The position numbers and the translations under genes were made by a program. Shown piece by piece: positions 1-12,018 of a stretch of DNA of 64,000 bases (position 1 is the stretch's first letter; each line of letters opens with the position of its first letter). Source of the stretch: Akebia trifoliata. Its lineage: Eukaryota; Streptophyta; Magnoliopsida; Ranunculales; Lardizabalaceae. The notes under the pieces were generated by a model that worked only from the letters and a program-made list of their open reading frames with translations, was not told where the DNA came from and searched no databases. The stretch lies in NCBI GenBank assembly GCA_017979445.1, contig CM030714.1, positions 10,957,569 to 11,021,568 on the forward strand. Direction: 5' to 3'.

Positions 1-43
1 GAAAAAATGTTTGGCTCTCTTTAGGGCCTCTGAACGCCACCCC
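1..43. repeat. Right end of a TA-flanked palindromic MITE
   Basis: The window opens inside an element. The bases around 31-43 (CTGAACGCCACCCC followed by ATATAT) match the right ends of the palindromic MITEs at 24.9-33.8 kb, which end in a GAACGCCNCCC-type sequence against a TA tract. The rest lies outside the window. Confidence 0.55.
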
Positions 44-65
44 ATATATATATATATATGTATAT

Positions 66-100
<35 letters not shown>

Positions 101-101
101 T
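44..101. repeat. TA / CATATA microsatellite
   Basis: A run of TA and then (ACATAT)n units directly flanks the MITE end. This is the same arrangement as in the MITE cluster further on. Confidence 0.85.
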
Positions 102-1786
102 TTTCTTATTTTTGTTTTAATAAATGTTTCGAAATAAATATAACTAAAATAGTATTTTATTTATCGGTACATATAACCCAAATATTATTTATACGCGTAT
201 CTGCATTTTGGGATTTTTATCGTGTCTTGCATCTATGTCGGATACTGACAGTTGGTACTAGTGCATACTGGGATTATAAAGATGACTTAGATACAATTCT
301 TCTTACGTGATCTGGTGTATATACATCCATTCCTTCACTCTGGACCAAGATTGAAATAGTGTGAACGTGTGCTACCTTGTCTAATTATCCTGTGTTTCTG
401 GCCCATACCAAAAACATTGAACCGCACTGGATCACTTTTATGCAAAATGGTTATGTTTGGTTGAACTCTTACCGTTGCCTTTACTCTTCAGATTACTGAT
501 ATCTTCAATGAACGTTGTTGTCAACGACATTTTCTTTCATCTCAATTTGTTATGAACTCTCAAAATTTGGTGTTTTATAGAGATTTTTCCCTTCCAGTGT
601 TATATGGGTCTGTCTTAATGTGTTTCCTTAGGATGAGTCTTCTTTTGTCCTTTCTTAAATCATATTGAAAATTTAGATAGCGTGAGTTTAGTATTGTATG
701 TTAGAATCTGACAGGCTTGCTCTAGTAAAATCAGTGAACTGAGATTATAGTTGAAGATAGCTACCACAAACTGGATTAGCTTCAAACTTGGCGAATGTTC
801 TTAACTGACTATCTGCACATTGGAAGTGTGGGTTAGCTTCCCTTCCTTAATTTTCATTCTTTTTGTGCGACAATATGTACCTGAAGTCACAGTAAATTTC
901 ACAAAAAAGTGGCAATGAGTTGGCTGAACTAGGGCCAACTTGGCCAGAAGTCGGTACTGAATCAAATTGGCCGCAGTCTTGGCCAAGACTCACATTGAAA
1001 TTGAGTCATCAATCCTAGGTACCAAGATTGATATAATTTTACATATTTGTTGGTTGTACTATACACTTTGGTATGGTTGACAAGATTATGGTCCGTTGTT
1101 TTGAAAATTTATTTATTCCCATCTTTATTCATTGCAAGTTGAGCTAAATGAGCAGCAGTGATTCTTCCATCTCCCACACTTAACTATCAGATTTATCAGT
1201 GTTCAGTAAGGATTGTTTAGGCTGGATTTGTCATCTTGATAGTGTGCATTGGGCAGATATAATATAATTAACTCGCTCAAGGTTATTTAAAAGCGGGACT
1301 CAACTCAAACTTGGTGATGGCCTGATTATAAGTGACTGTAATTTCTCGAGTTTTTTTGAGTAATTCTGCCAACTTTTTTTGTTTAAAAAATAAGTCAGTC
1401 CTATAAATTTTAGAATGAAATGGATATGGATAAAAGTAATGCATTGAATCCATGCAGATTCAAAATTTATTTGATTAACTTTACCAAAAGAGAAGTCTAT
1501 TTGCTAGAAACCAACAAGTAAAATTTGTCTACATAGAGACTAGAGACTTAAGGCTCCTATTTGGCTAAATCTGGCAGACCATCCTTTGAAGCTGTTGTAG
1601 ATTGATGAAGGAGGCAAATTGATTTCATAAAAAAGAACTAGTAAAATTATCAATGTAGCAAAGAAGGCACAATTCTTCACCAAAAATGAACAAAGGAAAT
1701 TACAACTCTACCCGCAATCTACATCTACTATTTACACTCGATTAAATACAAGATTACAACATCACACCAACAATGTACATCTTGTA
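102..1786. other. Intergenic or 5' leader DNA, no gene recognised
   Basis: No reading frame with recognisable protein similarity was found on either strand. Part of it may be the promoter, 5' UTR exon or leader intron of the gene that starts coding at 2435, because that gene's coding exon is preceded by a good splice acceptor. No upstream exon could be placed. Confidence 0.4.
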
Positions 1787-2190
1787 TCAAATATTGGAGT
1801 TGGCAACATGGATCTTATTTCTCCGTTCAACTGTATGTAAAGCTAAGGGATGCATCTTCATAGATTTTCTTAATACCTGAATCAAAGTCATTTTTGGCCT
1901 TCCTTTCACTTTTTTAGAGCCTTCAACTAGCACCAAAACACTTCTCACTAGTGCCATTGTCGTTCTTTGTTGTACATGCCCAAACCATCCCAATTAATTT
2001 TCCTTTATCTTATTTCCTATTGGAGCTATTCCTAGATTTTCTTCAAGGTAGTTTTTGTTAATACCCCCCTCCCCCACTTTCTTATTTTACCAACTCATCG
2101 AGTTCAATATTCTCATATCTGACACACTTTGAGCTCCATAAAGCACCGTTGGTCTTATTCTGATCTTGTAAACTTTTCATTTAGTTTGAT
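1787..2190 (-). mobile_element. Degenerate LINE reverse-transcriptase 3' end
   Basis: The minus strand encodes a decayed C-terminal end of a plant LINE reverse transcriptase. Visible pieces are a FGHVQQRT-like block, a KVKGRPKMT-like block (usually KRGRGRPK) and a final ERRNKIHVA. Upstream, in other frames with stops, is a LNEKF...IRPTVLYGA-like stretch. The order matches the usual end of plant LINE ORF2. Frameshifts and stops show it is dead. It lies in the leader region of the 2435-4946 gene, in the opposite orientation. Confidence 0.7.
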
Positions 2191-2434
2191 TGGCTCCGAT
2201 TTCTTTATATCTTGAGTATCATACAAATTCAACAGTGGTTGTTACTCTCATAGATTTTCTAGTGCAAATTTTGTTCATTTTGTTAGGATTATGCAATTGT
2301 GGACCTGGTTTTATTTAAGGCTTCATTCAGATTCTCATTATACTTTATAAGAAACCTTTTATTGAATATCTCTACACACCCCTCACCAGATTCTTCGTTT
2401 GTCACAGTTAAATGTATCAAAGAATGATAGACTG

Positions 2435-4946
2435 ATGGCTGCAGCAGAGGCAAGAGCTATTTGGCAACGCGCAGCCAATCGTTGCTTTGTTCAAGAAGAT
2501 GCCAAGAGAGCTCCAAAGTTAGCATGCTGTCCATCATCATCATCGTCTTCCAAACCACATGTGGATACAGGACCCGGTGATGCATCGAACGGGCCTGAAC
2601 ATCCCTCTTCTGGTTTTATCCCTCTTAACTGGAATCCCTCAAATTCTAATCTACCACCTGACACAAAATGGTGGCTCCATCTGCAACCCAACTTTGGGCA
2701 CCAAAAAGATTTCACTTATGAACAATTAGGTGCGCTGGAGGCTGAACTTGAATACTTGAGAGCCGAGGAAGTTAAACAGACCGTCGAACTTGGTGAGAAT
2801 GACAGTATCCATATGGATACCCACAAAAATGCTGGATCTTATTTAGACTCGAATTGGAGGGTATCGACCACTTGCATGAAACATGACCCGGAAACTACAA
2901 TGCAAGAACTAAAGGCCGTACATGGTAACAAAAAACAATTGCCACTTAAGGACATGGAGGAGTACTGGTATGGAGACAATGAGTTGATGGACTTGGATTC
3001 CATTGACCGGGTAATTTCAAAACCCGAGAAGCTTTTTGACGTGGATTCCCCTTGGATGGGAGGTGAGAAGACTGAGCCATGGTGGCGCACCACCGATAAA
3101 GATGAGTTGGCATCGTTTGTTGCACAGAAGTCATTAGAGCATATAGAGAATTGTGATCTTCCTCCACCCCAGACAATGCATGTTAGGAGAGGCCCATTTG
3201 CTTGTTTTGAGAGTTTTGACCAGGATGGGATTTTCTTCTCGGCTATAGATCGGAAAGCACCTACTGCTGGTCTCCTCAATGTAACTGATCATGCATGTGG
3301 TTGCCCAACATGTGGTAGTGTGAACGGAAAACAGTTTGCCTTAGGTGAAAAAGGGCACTCACTCTATGGTTCAGACAAACCGTTCAGGTATTTTTTTGGA
3401 CTGTTACTTTTCATTGATTGCTCAGTTCCATTATTTTTCTTCCTGAATTAGTTCCTTTGGTTCTGATAAGATTAGTGCCCAACTGGTATTTCCTCACTGG
3501 CATTAATAGCAGGGAGAATATTAAAAACAACTTTCATTGGAGCAGATTGGATTGAAGGGTTTGGTGATTGAGTCGCAATCCAGAATGGTGCCCTGTTCCT
3601 ATAGCAACATACGGTGTCTACATGACATGTTTTGGTTGGATTTAAAATACATAGGGTTGTGTGCATGGCTTATTTAGGAGCCCGATGTGTATTAAACACC
3701 AACCAAAACTTGCCACAGACACAGTACCTATTCTACAGGAACAGGACACCGTTCAACTGACCCATAGTTGTCAAACATAATGGCTTAGACACGAAATCCT
3801 GACTGGCCCAATATGCCGGCACACAAACTTATACAACTGACAAGAAATTTAATATTCAGAATATAGTTATAGGCCAGATCAATGACGATGACTTTATAAT
3901 ATAATCATTGGGATATTTAGAACATAAAATATTTTGAAAATATGAGGTGGACTGTTTATGACCTCGAGTTAAACTTCATTTTCATTTTTATAGCATGCAA
4001 AACTTTTTAATTCGTATACAACTATTATAATTTGTATTGTTTTTTATGGTATGCTATATATATCTTTATATCTTTACTATTGTAATGAGAGAAAGGTGGA
4101 GTACAAGTTTGACACCAAAATTTGGAAGACCATAAATTCCCCCGTCTTTATATTTAAAATTAATATATTCAGGGGGGTCATTTTTGTCAGAAACCAATAA
4201 AATTATAACACACGTCCCTATAATCATGTTAGTATGCCATATATATCTTTATGCTACAAAAATGTAAAAGAATTTCGTTGTGAGTTCCAAAAATATCAAA
4301 GTAAATCAAATAGAACAATATACAATTAAATCAAGTATCTCATATGAGTATGTTGTAGCATGTTGATGGTGGTAACCTAGTAGGGAACCTTGTGTAGAAA
4401 TACTTCGGCTTTTCATGTTATTCAGAAGCTTAAAACTTAATGCTTATGGTCAGCTCCAGCAACACCAACATTCACCGAACAACCAACAAGGATCCAACAG
4501 AAACGCGACACCACTCTGAGAGCGAACCGAGCAAGGCTGAGTTGTTGGAAGCACTCCGCCATTCCCAAACTCGGGCAAGGGAAGCTGAGAAGGCAGCCCA
4601 ACAAGCCTACAATGAGAAGGAGCACATCATCAAGCTCTTCTTCAAACAAGCTTCACACCTCTTCGCATACAAGCAATGGCTACAACTACTTCAGCTTGAG
4701 ACCATTTGCCTCCAATTCAAAAACAAGGATTTACCAATCTCAACTCTCTTCCCAGTAGTCTTTCCATGGATGCCATACAAATCTAGGCAATGGAAGAAGG
4801 GTAAGAACAAGGCTAAGAAGGGGAAAAGCTGCCCACCAGGATACGACATTGGTAGGCGTGTTGTTGCATTCGCATTGGGGTTGGGTCTTGCCGGTGCAGG
4901 GTTGCTTCTCGGATGGACCATGGGTTGGTTGCTACCCATGTTTTAG
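2435..4946 (+). CDS. Plant gar2-related-type protein with C-terminal membrane segment
   Basis: Two coding exons, 2435-3387 and 4454-4946, encode about 481 residues. The frame also runs upstream of 2435 but has no ATG there. A pyrimidine-rich acceptor (TTTGTCACAG, ending about 2406) suggests a leader intron, so the ATG at 2435 (MAAAEARAIWQR) is chosen. The exon 1 donor is CAG/GTATTT and the exon 2 acceptor GGTCAG; the split codon rejoins in frame. Seen: a conserved-looking N-terminus, a KWWLHLQPNFG block near residue 78, acidic low-complexity middle, a CGCPTCG cysteine cluster near residue 288, an alanine/glutamate-rich helix (EALRHSQTRAREAEKAA) and a final hydrophobic segment (last ~28 residues) likely to anchor it in a membrane. 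From memory it resembles plant proteins annotated '18S pre-ribosomal assembly protein gar2-related'. That name is historical and no function is demonstrated. The ~1.07 kb intron holds a Helitron-end fragment. Confidence 0.8.
4071..4180 (+). mobile_element. Helitron 5'-end fragment in intron
   Basis: TCTTTACTATTGTAATGAGA at 4071, preceded by A, matches the 5' end of the two Helitrons at 12470 and 60503 (both on the minus strand). Similarity continues through a TTTGACACCAAAATTTGG-like stretch and then fades. No CTRR 3' end with hairpin was found, so this is a truncated copy inside the intron of the gar2-related gene. Confidence 0.5.
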
Positions 4947-4990
4947 ATTTCTTGAGGATCACAACCCATATTGCCACTCGTTCCATCTGA

Positions 4991-5066
4991 CACACCAGCG
5001 TCGTCAACGCTTGGTAAGACGGGGTTAACACACCAGCGTTGTCAACACTTGGTAAGACAGGGTTAA
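4991..5066. repeat. 38-bp tandem duplication in 3' UTR
   Basis: Two adjacent 38-bp copies start with CACACCAGCG (at 4991 and 5029) and end with GGTTAA. They differ at a few positions, mostly transitions. They lie about 45 bp after the stop codon of the gar2-related gene, so probably in its 3' UTR. Confidence 0.85.
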
Positions 5067-6656
5067 GAATCCGGTTAGACCTGAAAGATTGTCATGATGT
5101 GTGTGACCATTGGTTTAGTGTTTTTTTTCTATTTCGATTTAGTTTGTGTATAAAGGTTTTCTAAGTATGTATCTTTTGTAGAAATGATGTGAGATGTACA
5201 TGTGTATGTATTGCAGTGAACAGATTGTGTAACAGGAAGATCTATTATTCTTTAATCTTCTGTTTGATGCTTTCATATGTTCAATTCTGGTTTAATTTCT
5301 CATTCAAAAGTTCTTAAAGAGATTTTTACTGCCATTATTAGGAATTTGTTGGTGTGTCAACTACTTTGATATCGACATTGTTATCAGAAGTTTGATGTTG
5401 ATTGTCCCCCCAAAAGAGCCACGAGGCACCCTCTTTCAGGACAATTGATGTTTTGCTGACCTCCTGATGGACTTACTCATTGATCATTTCTAGCCTTTAT
5501 TTTTTTATTTTCTTGCTTTGTGCAGGTAGTGTAACAGGTGCAACCATGGTTCAAAATTTCGTGTCATTTCAGAGAAACATTTTGGTTTCAATGAGATCCA
5601 GACAAAATTGACACTGAAACAGTAAATGTTTTGGATTGTCTTGGAATGTTTCAGTTTTTTCTTGATCGAAACATTGTCTTGAAACGAGATTTTAAACCTT
5701 GGGTGCGATGACCATGTTGGAGCCAAGTGTTTGATGTGGTAGTGCCACTGGACTAGCGATGATCAAATAATTTTAAATTGGTTTAAGAAGTCAATATTAT
5801 TTTACTCTTGCCCTGATTTAGCATAAGAAGGGAGTATAGCCTTCATATCTTCTTAAGTATCGGTATCAATGGGTACCCGATTGGTTGGAACCGATCATCT
5901 TAATTTTGGATACCCTGATTGGTTGGAACTGATTATCTTGATTTTGGATCTATCTATTTTTGTACCATAACCGAAGAAAGTTTAAATTATCAAATGCTTG
6001 TTGACTTGATTCAAGAAGAAATCGTAATTATTTTATGTTCCCTGGTTCAGCATGATCATGACCAATGGCAGGATCAAATATGAATCTCATGGACAGTTCA
6101 ATCCTGTGTCAGGATGAATGCTGGCAGCAGGTACTTAGCACATATAAGTCGGACATTTCCGTTCAGAGGTATTGGTTTTTGTTCTTTACGATTCAGCCAT
6201 TAGAGGTAGAATGTGGGTTAGAGACTTGGGTGTTTTAGGCCTGATTAAAATCGACCTGATCCAACCCATTGACACCTGTTTGTCATCATTATCGAAACCT
6301 CGCTCCAAAGATTTGGGAATGACCAAACGAATCACGTTCTTCCATTCAATTCTGTCTAGAGCGATTTAATCCATAATTCGGTTTAATGTGGAAAAAAAAA
6401 GGATCCATCAGAAATCTCTCAATGAGATCATTTGAATGAGTTTCATCATTAGGTAATATCTCTCAAAAAGAAATTTATATTTATAATTCCATTATTATGG
6501 TATATATAAGCAATCATCCATGATACATTATTGAGCTTATCTTGCCCTAAAAACAATTGCACCTATAAATTTGGTGTTAAACAAGAAACAAGGGAAAATT
6601 GAAAACTAAGCTCTTGAGGTAGCTTTCTGCTTCCTTCACTCCTCTGTGCATGTTTT
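5067..6656. other. Convergent intergenic region
   Basis: This lies between the 3' ends of the + strand gar2-related gene and the - strand ABIL gene, so it should hold both 3' UTRs. Around 5850-5960 there is a short repeated GATTGGTTGGAAC motif. No coding sequence or defined mobile element was recognised. Confidence 0.4.
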
Positions 6657-9168
6657 CTAGTATTCGTCCAAGAAATTATACAGTGTGTCGTCTTTCTTTG
6701 ACTTACGCCGGCTCAACAAGGCCTTGAGGAGACGTTTACTCTTACTGGGATATCGTTCGATATCTTTCGGGTTGTCCCTTTCATCACGGAGACGCATTGA
6801 AACTGATTTCCGGGGCTCTGATGGGTACTACAAACACAAAAAGAGAGAAATTTGCAAATGAACATAAAGATAAATTCTAAGTGACTAAACTATTCTCTAG
6901 TCTCCAATGCTTACCCGTCGTCTTGCATTAGAAGAGTTCGGAGTGGTCGGCTTACTCAATATAGGGGTTGTCGGTCTACTTGACCGAGGAGTGGTCGACC
7001 TACTTGAGAGAGATCCTGAACGTAGTAATGGAAACTTTGAGCGTTGTGGTGAGGGTGCTCGTTTATCTGATTTAGAGAGAAACATCATCAGTATGCATGA
7101 AGAATACTATTAGGAACCCAATTCTGACGGACACATTACCTGTGAAGGAAAAGGTTCTGTGTTGTTGGAAAGATTGTGACACGGGTGACGGAGAATGCCC
7201 TTTTCTGCAATATAATCCGATTAAATTTATCTCAAACTTGGAAAAGTTAGAGCAAGAATACATATACATTGGAGACTTAATTGCATGAACTACCAAATAT
7301 AATGTTAAGATTTACCTGACTGAGGAAGGCGGGGTGTCTTTGGTTGTTGTTCGAGCAGCTTTAACAAAGCAAGCACATAATATAACACGTAAATCACACT
7401 ATAACAATGGGAACTTGGGAATAAAGAAATTAAAAAGGTACCATTCTTCAATTGATGCCAGTTGTTTTCGTCGTCTACGCTGCCTCCTTGATATTTTGGT
7501 AGAGTATGTTCAGAGTCACACATGGTCTTCCCAACTGAACACAAAATTCAAGAAATCGGTGAAATGTGCGAATCGTTCTTAGTTGTAAGGTCAAAAATGA
7601 AGTTTTTGAGAAACCAAATTGGTTTTGAAGATCACAAGTCTTAAGAAGAGGAAAGGCAAGAGTAGGGAAGAGAGTATTTGCCTGGTAAGATGTAATGCTT
7701 ATGGTACTTGGGAGCCGTTATCACCAAGGATTGTTGAACACGGCCCTCATGATCGATATACTCTTGGCATGTCCGTAGTCTCTAAAATACCCCACCAAAA
7801 GAAGAAAAAGAAGATTATAGTACATAATACTTCACAATTTCTATTCAAGTTAGAAACAAAGTTGTAGAATGAAGTATCTTTTGCCATTTTCGAATGAAGT
7901 AGGCTCCCAATGCACAATATTCGACAATAATTGCACAATAAATTTGCACCAAATGGTAGAAAAACAGCACGAGAAATTTCATATCCCCCCATTAAGCTAA
8001 GTTAGAGTTCAAAAATGGATCCAATGACCCCATTTTATTATCAAATTTTCTTATTCAAGTTTTTATCATAAATTTCCACTGCTATAGTCAGTTTTTGAGT
8101 TCTGATCAGATTTCATTCTTTAATTCGAAGTTAATATAGAGAATTTATCACTTCATACTGGTTATAAAATAAAGAGCTTTATATCTTCTAAATTTGAATT
8201 TCTTTAAAAAAAATAGAGATAATTCAAAGCGAAAAATCCTACATACATATCAAGTCAAACTAAATATAGAGTAAGTGAACGTGATCAATAAGTACCTGTT
8301 CGATAGAAGAAACTCGAAGTTTTGTTCCAGAAACTTCATCAACATTTTCATCTAAGAGACCATTCACCTTATATGAGACAGAACCCAAATGGTCGATAGT
8401 ATTAACGAGAGCTTTAATGGCGTAATCTTTCAAGGTGTCCACCACCCTACATGGAACCGGAAATGAAAACCCAAATTAGAAAACAGAAAACAAATCCACC
8501 ATATTCAAACAATAAATACCAATTTGAAATAGAGAGACTCACATCTGTTTCTGATCATCGTTGGTATAAGAAACTTCGAAATACTCTGCTGCAGAGTACA
8601 ATTGTGTTCTCAGATTCTTCAAATCCTGAAAACCCCATAGGGAAAAAAAAAAAAAAAATGAAGGTCCAAGATCCATTTTGTCATTAAAATTACAAGTTAA
8701 TCATGTTTCTATGCTGAAAATAATTTCAAAACAAGTGTACATTTATTCATCAATGAAACTTGTTTATGAATATGAGAAACTAAGCAACGATCATCGGTGA
8801 CTTAATCTAAGTATTCGATACCCAAATTCTTATATTCCTCTTAGATTATCACCATGTAGTTAGTTTTAATAGCAGTATCTCATGAACCATGAAGACTCTC
8901 AACCAAGTTGAGCCCCAGTCCATTGGGCAATGGTTAAGGAAAATAATTCCATTTTCAATTTAGAGATAAAATCTTCCCAAATCTCAAGAGGAGAGCAGAA
9001 ACCCAATTCTCTTTGGCAAATCAAAACACAAGTTAAGAAACAAAAGTACAGAGGTGAGTGTACCTTGAGATTATCTGAGAAAAGCAAGCTCATCTGCATG
9101 GAGAGTTCATCATAATTGGATTGTTCATGAGGAACAGCCAGTGAAGAAGATGAAGACATGGTGGCCAT
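6657..9168 (-). CDS. ABIL: ABIL2/3-type Abl-interactor-like protein (SCAR/WAVE complex)
   Basis: Nine coding exons on the minus strand: 9168-9064, 8625-8543, 8446-8296, 7781-7682, 7534-7442, 7358-7316, 7204-7140, 7066-6915, 6827-6657. They join without a frame break into 320 residues, the usual size for ABIL2/3. Plant Abi-like proteins belong to the SCAR/WAVE complex, which activates ARP2/3 actin nucleation. Seen: start [12 protein letters not shown]; Abi-homology region with [17 protein letters not shown] and [20 protein letters not shown]; the block [11 protein letters not shown]; a Ser/Pro-rich middle with repeated TTP (residues about 216-263); and a basic C-terminal box ([20 protein letters not shown], then TLYNFLDEY) typical of the family. 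The MATM start is chosen because it follows a TTTTTGCAG acceptor of a probable leader intron. One intron (7681-7535) has a GC donor; the other seven are GT-AG. ABIL2 and ABIL3 cannot be told apart by eye. Confidence 0.92.
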
Positions 9169-9246
9169 GAAGGGGAAACTGAATTTGGGTTTCCTTCCTC
9201 TGCAAAAATTAATCAAAACCCAAAATCACTCACCTTCTAATCCTCA

Positions 9247-9532
9247 AAGCCATTAAATTTTAAAATAACATAAACCATGAAGACCCAAAAAAGAGGATAG
9301 CAAGAACATGTAAAGCAAAAGGAGGGGATGAAGCCTAACCTGGTTTTTATTGTTCTTCTTTTGCAATCCTCACTGACAAAGCCATTAAGTTTTAAATGAG
9401 TTTTTGTGCAACAACCTTCAAAGCCAATTGAATTTTCATTAATATAATAAAACCATGAAGACCCAATGAAACAAATAGCAAGAACAGGTGAAGCCCAAGG
9501 TGGTGATGAAGCCTGACCTGAATTTTATCCTG
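9247..9532. repeat. Diverged ~172-bp duplication in ABIL 5' leader region
   Basis: Two similar stretches, about 9247-9360 and 9419-9532, share CAAAGCCA, ACCATGAAGACCCAA, ATAGCAAGAACA and GATGAAGCCT in the same order. Each ends in a minus-strand AGGTTAGG/AGGTCAGG that could be a splice donor. This looks like a duplicated leader exon or promoter segment of the minus-strand ABIL gene. Confidence 0.6.
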
Positions 9533-9676
9533 CTTTTGAGGTTGATGCAAATCTTACATCACAAAACCCACTTCCCATTCAAGAATAATTACTGAAAAGT
9601 AAAATCCAAGAAGTTAAAGAAGGCCAAAAACAAAGACTAATGAAGCTTTATTGATGATGATTGAACTTAAGCTAAT

Positions 9677-9680
<4 letters not shown>

Positions 9681-9711
<31 letters not shown>
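9681..9711. repeat. (GA)n microsatellite
   Basis: About 14 GA units, i.e. a (TC)n tract on the ABIL sense strand, some 500 bp upstream of its coding start. Pyrimidine tracts of this kind are common in plant promoters and leaders. Confidence 0.9.
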
Positions 9712-9713
<2 letters not shown>

Positions 9714-10828
9714 TTTGTTGAAGGGACAGCATCAACAAGGAAGCATGTTGGCAGGTAGTCCTTGAGCACTCTTAGAGCCAAAAAGTCTTCTTTAAGAAGC
9801 AGCATCCAAACCATCTTTATCATTGGATGGGTTCCCACACATACAAAATCCACAAAACAAACTCTCCTTCTTCAACATTCATGGGCCCACTTTTGTTTTT
9901 TTTTTTCTCTCTCTAATTGACCAAAATCTTTTTAGATTTCTCTCTCTTTTTCAATTTTACTCTCACCAAGAGTTTTGATTAGTGGCATCTCATTATGCAT
10001 TTTTTATTCTAACACATAGTGAGAATTCTTGATCACTCATTAAAAAATCTAGGATTTGAATTGACGTCATGTCCTTGATTCCTCTTAAGAATTTTATTTC
10101 CATTAAAATTTGGTTATTTACGATATACTATTATCCCTGTTACTTGTCTGTAACCGAATGGTTAAAACGCCCAACTCATAATTGGAAAATTTCTATATTT
10201 AGGTCTTGCTAAATGCAAGTTAATGTGACCATTCAAGAAGTCTATTGGAATTGGTTCTGCATTAATAAAATCTCATCATTCATACATAACAAATTAGTAT
10301 GTAATTTCTACATGTAAGGTCGTATTTGATTAATCATATTGTTTCTTAAATAAGAAAAGGATTTAATATAGAAATATTTGAGTGTTTTAGTTATCAAATT
10401 CAAAAAAATTATAGATACTTATGATAAAAAAATAAATTTGACTTTCTACCTAAATCCGAAAGTTGAGTGCGTATAAATAAGGTTTTAAGATCAAGAAGTG
10501 CTTTTGACAGGCGAAAACCTAAAATCTGCCCACTAGAATCTACACCAACCCAACAATAGTAAGATTGAAATTATTTTCAAAGTAATTCACTTGTAATCCA
10601 ATTTAATTTTAGTATCAAAACAAATTATCTCATAATTCGATTGTTATCCATTCCTGCTCTCTTCTAGAAGGAAGATGCCTTATCATACCAATTTTCTATT
10701 CATTACATTGACCTCATATATCTCTAGATAAAGTGGAATGGAGGAACAAGATCCATTTAATGTATTACAGATCTTTGGGATAAGGCTTTGATGATGATAA
10801 TATTATCAATCCTGACTTGATATCCAAT
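9712..10828. other. Intergenic, nothing recognised
   Basis: AT-rich DNA upstream of the ABIL gene. It probably contains the promoter, but no individual element could be assigned. No gene or defined repeat was seen. Confidence 0.35.
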
Positions 10829-11049
10829 CATGATTTTTAAATTTGTCCGAGACCAAAATGTATCATTCGAGTTAACTCGGTCTGAATGAGACCAACTCGC
10901 AAAATCATTTTTTGACTGAGATGTAGGACTCACGTTCAATTGTTTGGTTTGTCTCACAAGACATCTCAAGCGTATCGGAAAACTCGTCCGAGACGACTTG
11001 ATATCGGGCCTAGACGAGATAAGACGCGAAACTGAGTTTTAAAACCATG
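10829..11049. mobile_element. Short hAT-like element, CATG...CATG ends, CGAGAC-rich
   Basis: About 221 bp between CATGATTTTTAAATTTG and GAGTTTTAAAACCATG, an imperfect terminal inverted repeat. It is flanked by near-identical 8-mers TATCCAAT / CATCCAAT. Inside are GTCCGAGAC, GAGTTAACTCGG and GTCTCGGACGAG-like motifs. Ends and motifs match the larger element at 26552-27622, which has a perfect 8-bp duplication, so this is a shorter relative. Confidence 0.7.
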
Positions 11050-11634
11050 CATCCAATTACTTAAGAAATCAAGTTCGAAGAATCTAATGGATCTTAAAAA
11101 ATCTCATAAACCCAAAATCTATCTGATCAATCATATTGCTTTCAATCATTATTATTGAAAAAAGAAAAATAAAAGAGATCACAAACAAAGGACATATATG
11201 TATGGGGATGATCCCCATGGAATCTAAAATATTCCTAGGTGTTGTGTGCACATCTGGACAATTAATATCAGTAAAGATAAAATAAAAACTAAGATCAGAG
11301 AGGGTTGTGGAAAGAGGGCCCACAAAATGGGTCCCACTTCTGTCACATAATTTTATATGTTAACCTTTTCAGAGTCTTAAGTTCAAACATTCAAAGTTGG
11401 AACCTATAACTACTAATGTTTATATTTTTAATCTCTTTGACAAATTAAAAAAAAAAATCAATCAAAGCCGTGATTGGTGGGTGGGCCCCACTAGGCACTG
11501 AATGATTGATCTTTTTTCTCGAGAAACATTCTTCACAGGATCATGCGCACAAGTCATAATAGAATAATTGGAATTGTCAGCCGGGGTTGACCGTACTCCT
11601 AAGATATAGAAATTTTACTTGAGTGCTGATGAAC

Positions 11635-11824
11635 AACTCGAAAGTCTTCACTCGGTGAATACTCGGCTGACGGGTTACAGATACAGAATCATAGATCTGT
11701 TTCCTCGAGATGCATAAATATACTTTTTTTTATGAGAATTTGTATATCCCGAAAACACAGGTCTATGGTTCCGTGTCCATAATACGTCAGCAGAGTATTG
11801 ACCGAGTGAAGACTTTCTAGTTCG
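11635..11824. repeat. Imperfect 190-bp palindrome (MITE candidate)
   Basis: Left arm AACTCGAAAGTCTTCACTCG and right arm CCGAGTGAAGACTTTCTAGT are inverted copies. Similarity continues inward (AATACTCGGCTGACG against CGTCAGCAGAGTATT, and the ATAGAYCTGT segments) almost to the centre. No target duplication was clear. Confidence 0.65.
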
Positions 11825-12018
11825 GAAATCATTATTCATTGTACTTAGCACTGTCAATGGGGTGGGTCGGGCCGGGTTTGGCTGAGTAGTTACTCCGCCC
11901 GTGGGCTATACTTAGGTTAGCTTAGCCCTATATCCCTATTGGGCCTAGATGGGCTATACCTGAACCCAATTCTAATGGGCCCAGTTGGGATTAATTTTTG
12001 CGTTCTACGAAAAATGAA

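Noticed and set aside
11..310. A 99-codon + strand frame at the window start
   Set aside because: Its first third is translated microsatellite (YIYICIYIHIHIH) and the rest has no recognisable similarity.
2399..2434. Upstream start of the gar2-related frame at 2399
   Set aside because: The codon there is TTG and the stretch contains a splice acceptor; the ATG at 2435 fits better.
2491..3279. Minus-strand frames opposite the gar2-related exon 1
   Set aside because: They are shadows of the + strand exon, with no independent similarity.
7747..7992. Minus-strand 81-codon frame in the ABIL region
   Set aside because: It spans the ABIL intron and reads the exon in the wrong frame; the true exon is 7781-7682 in another frame.
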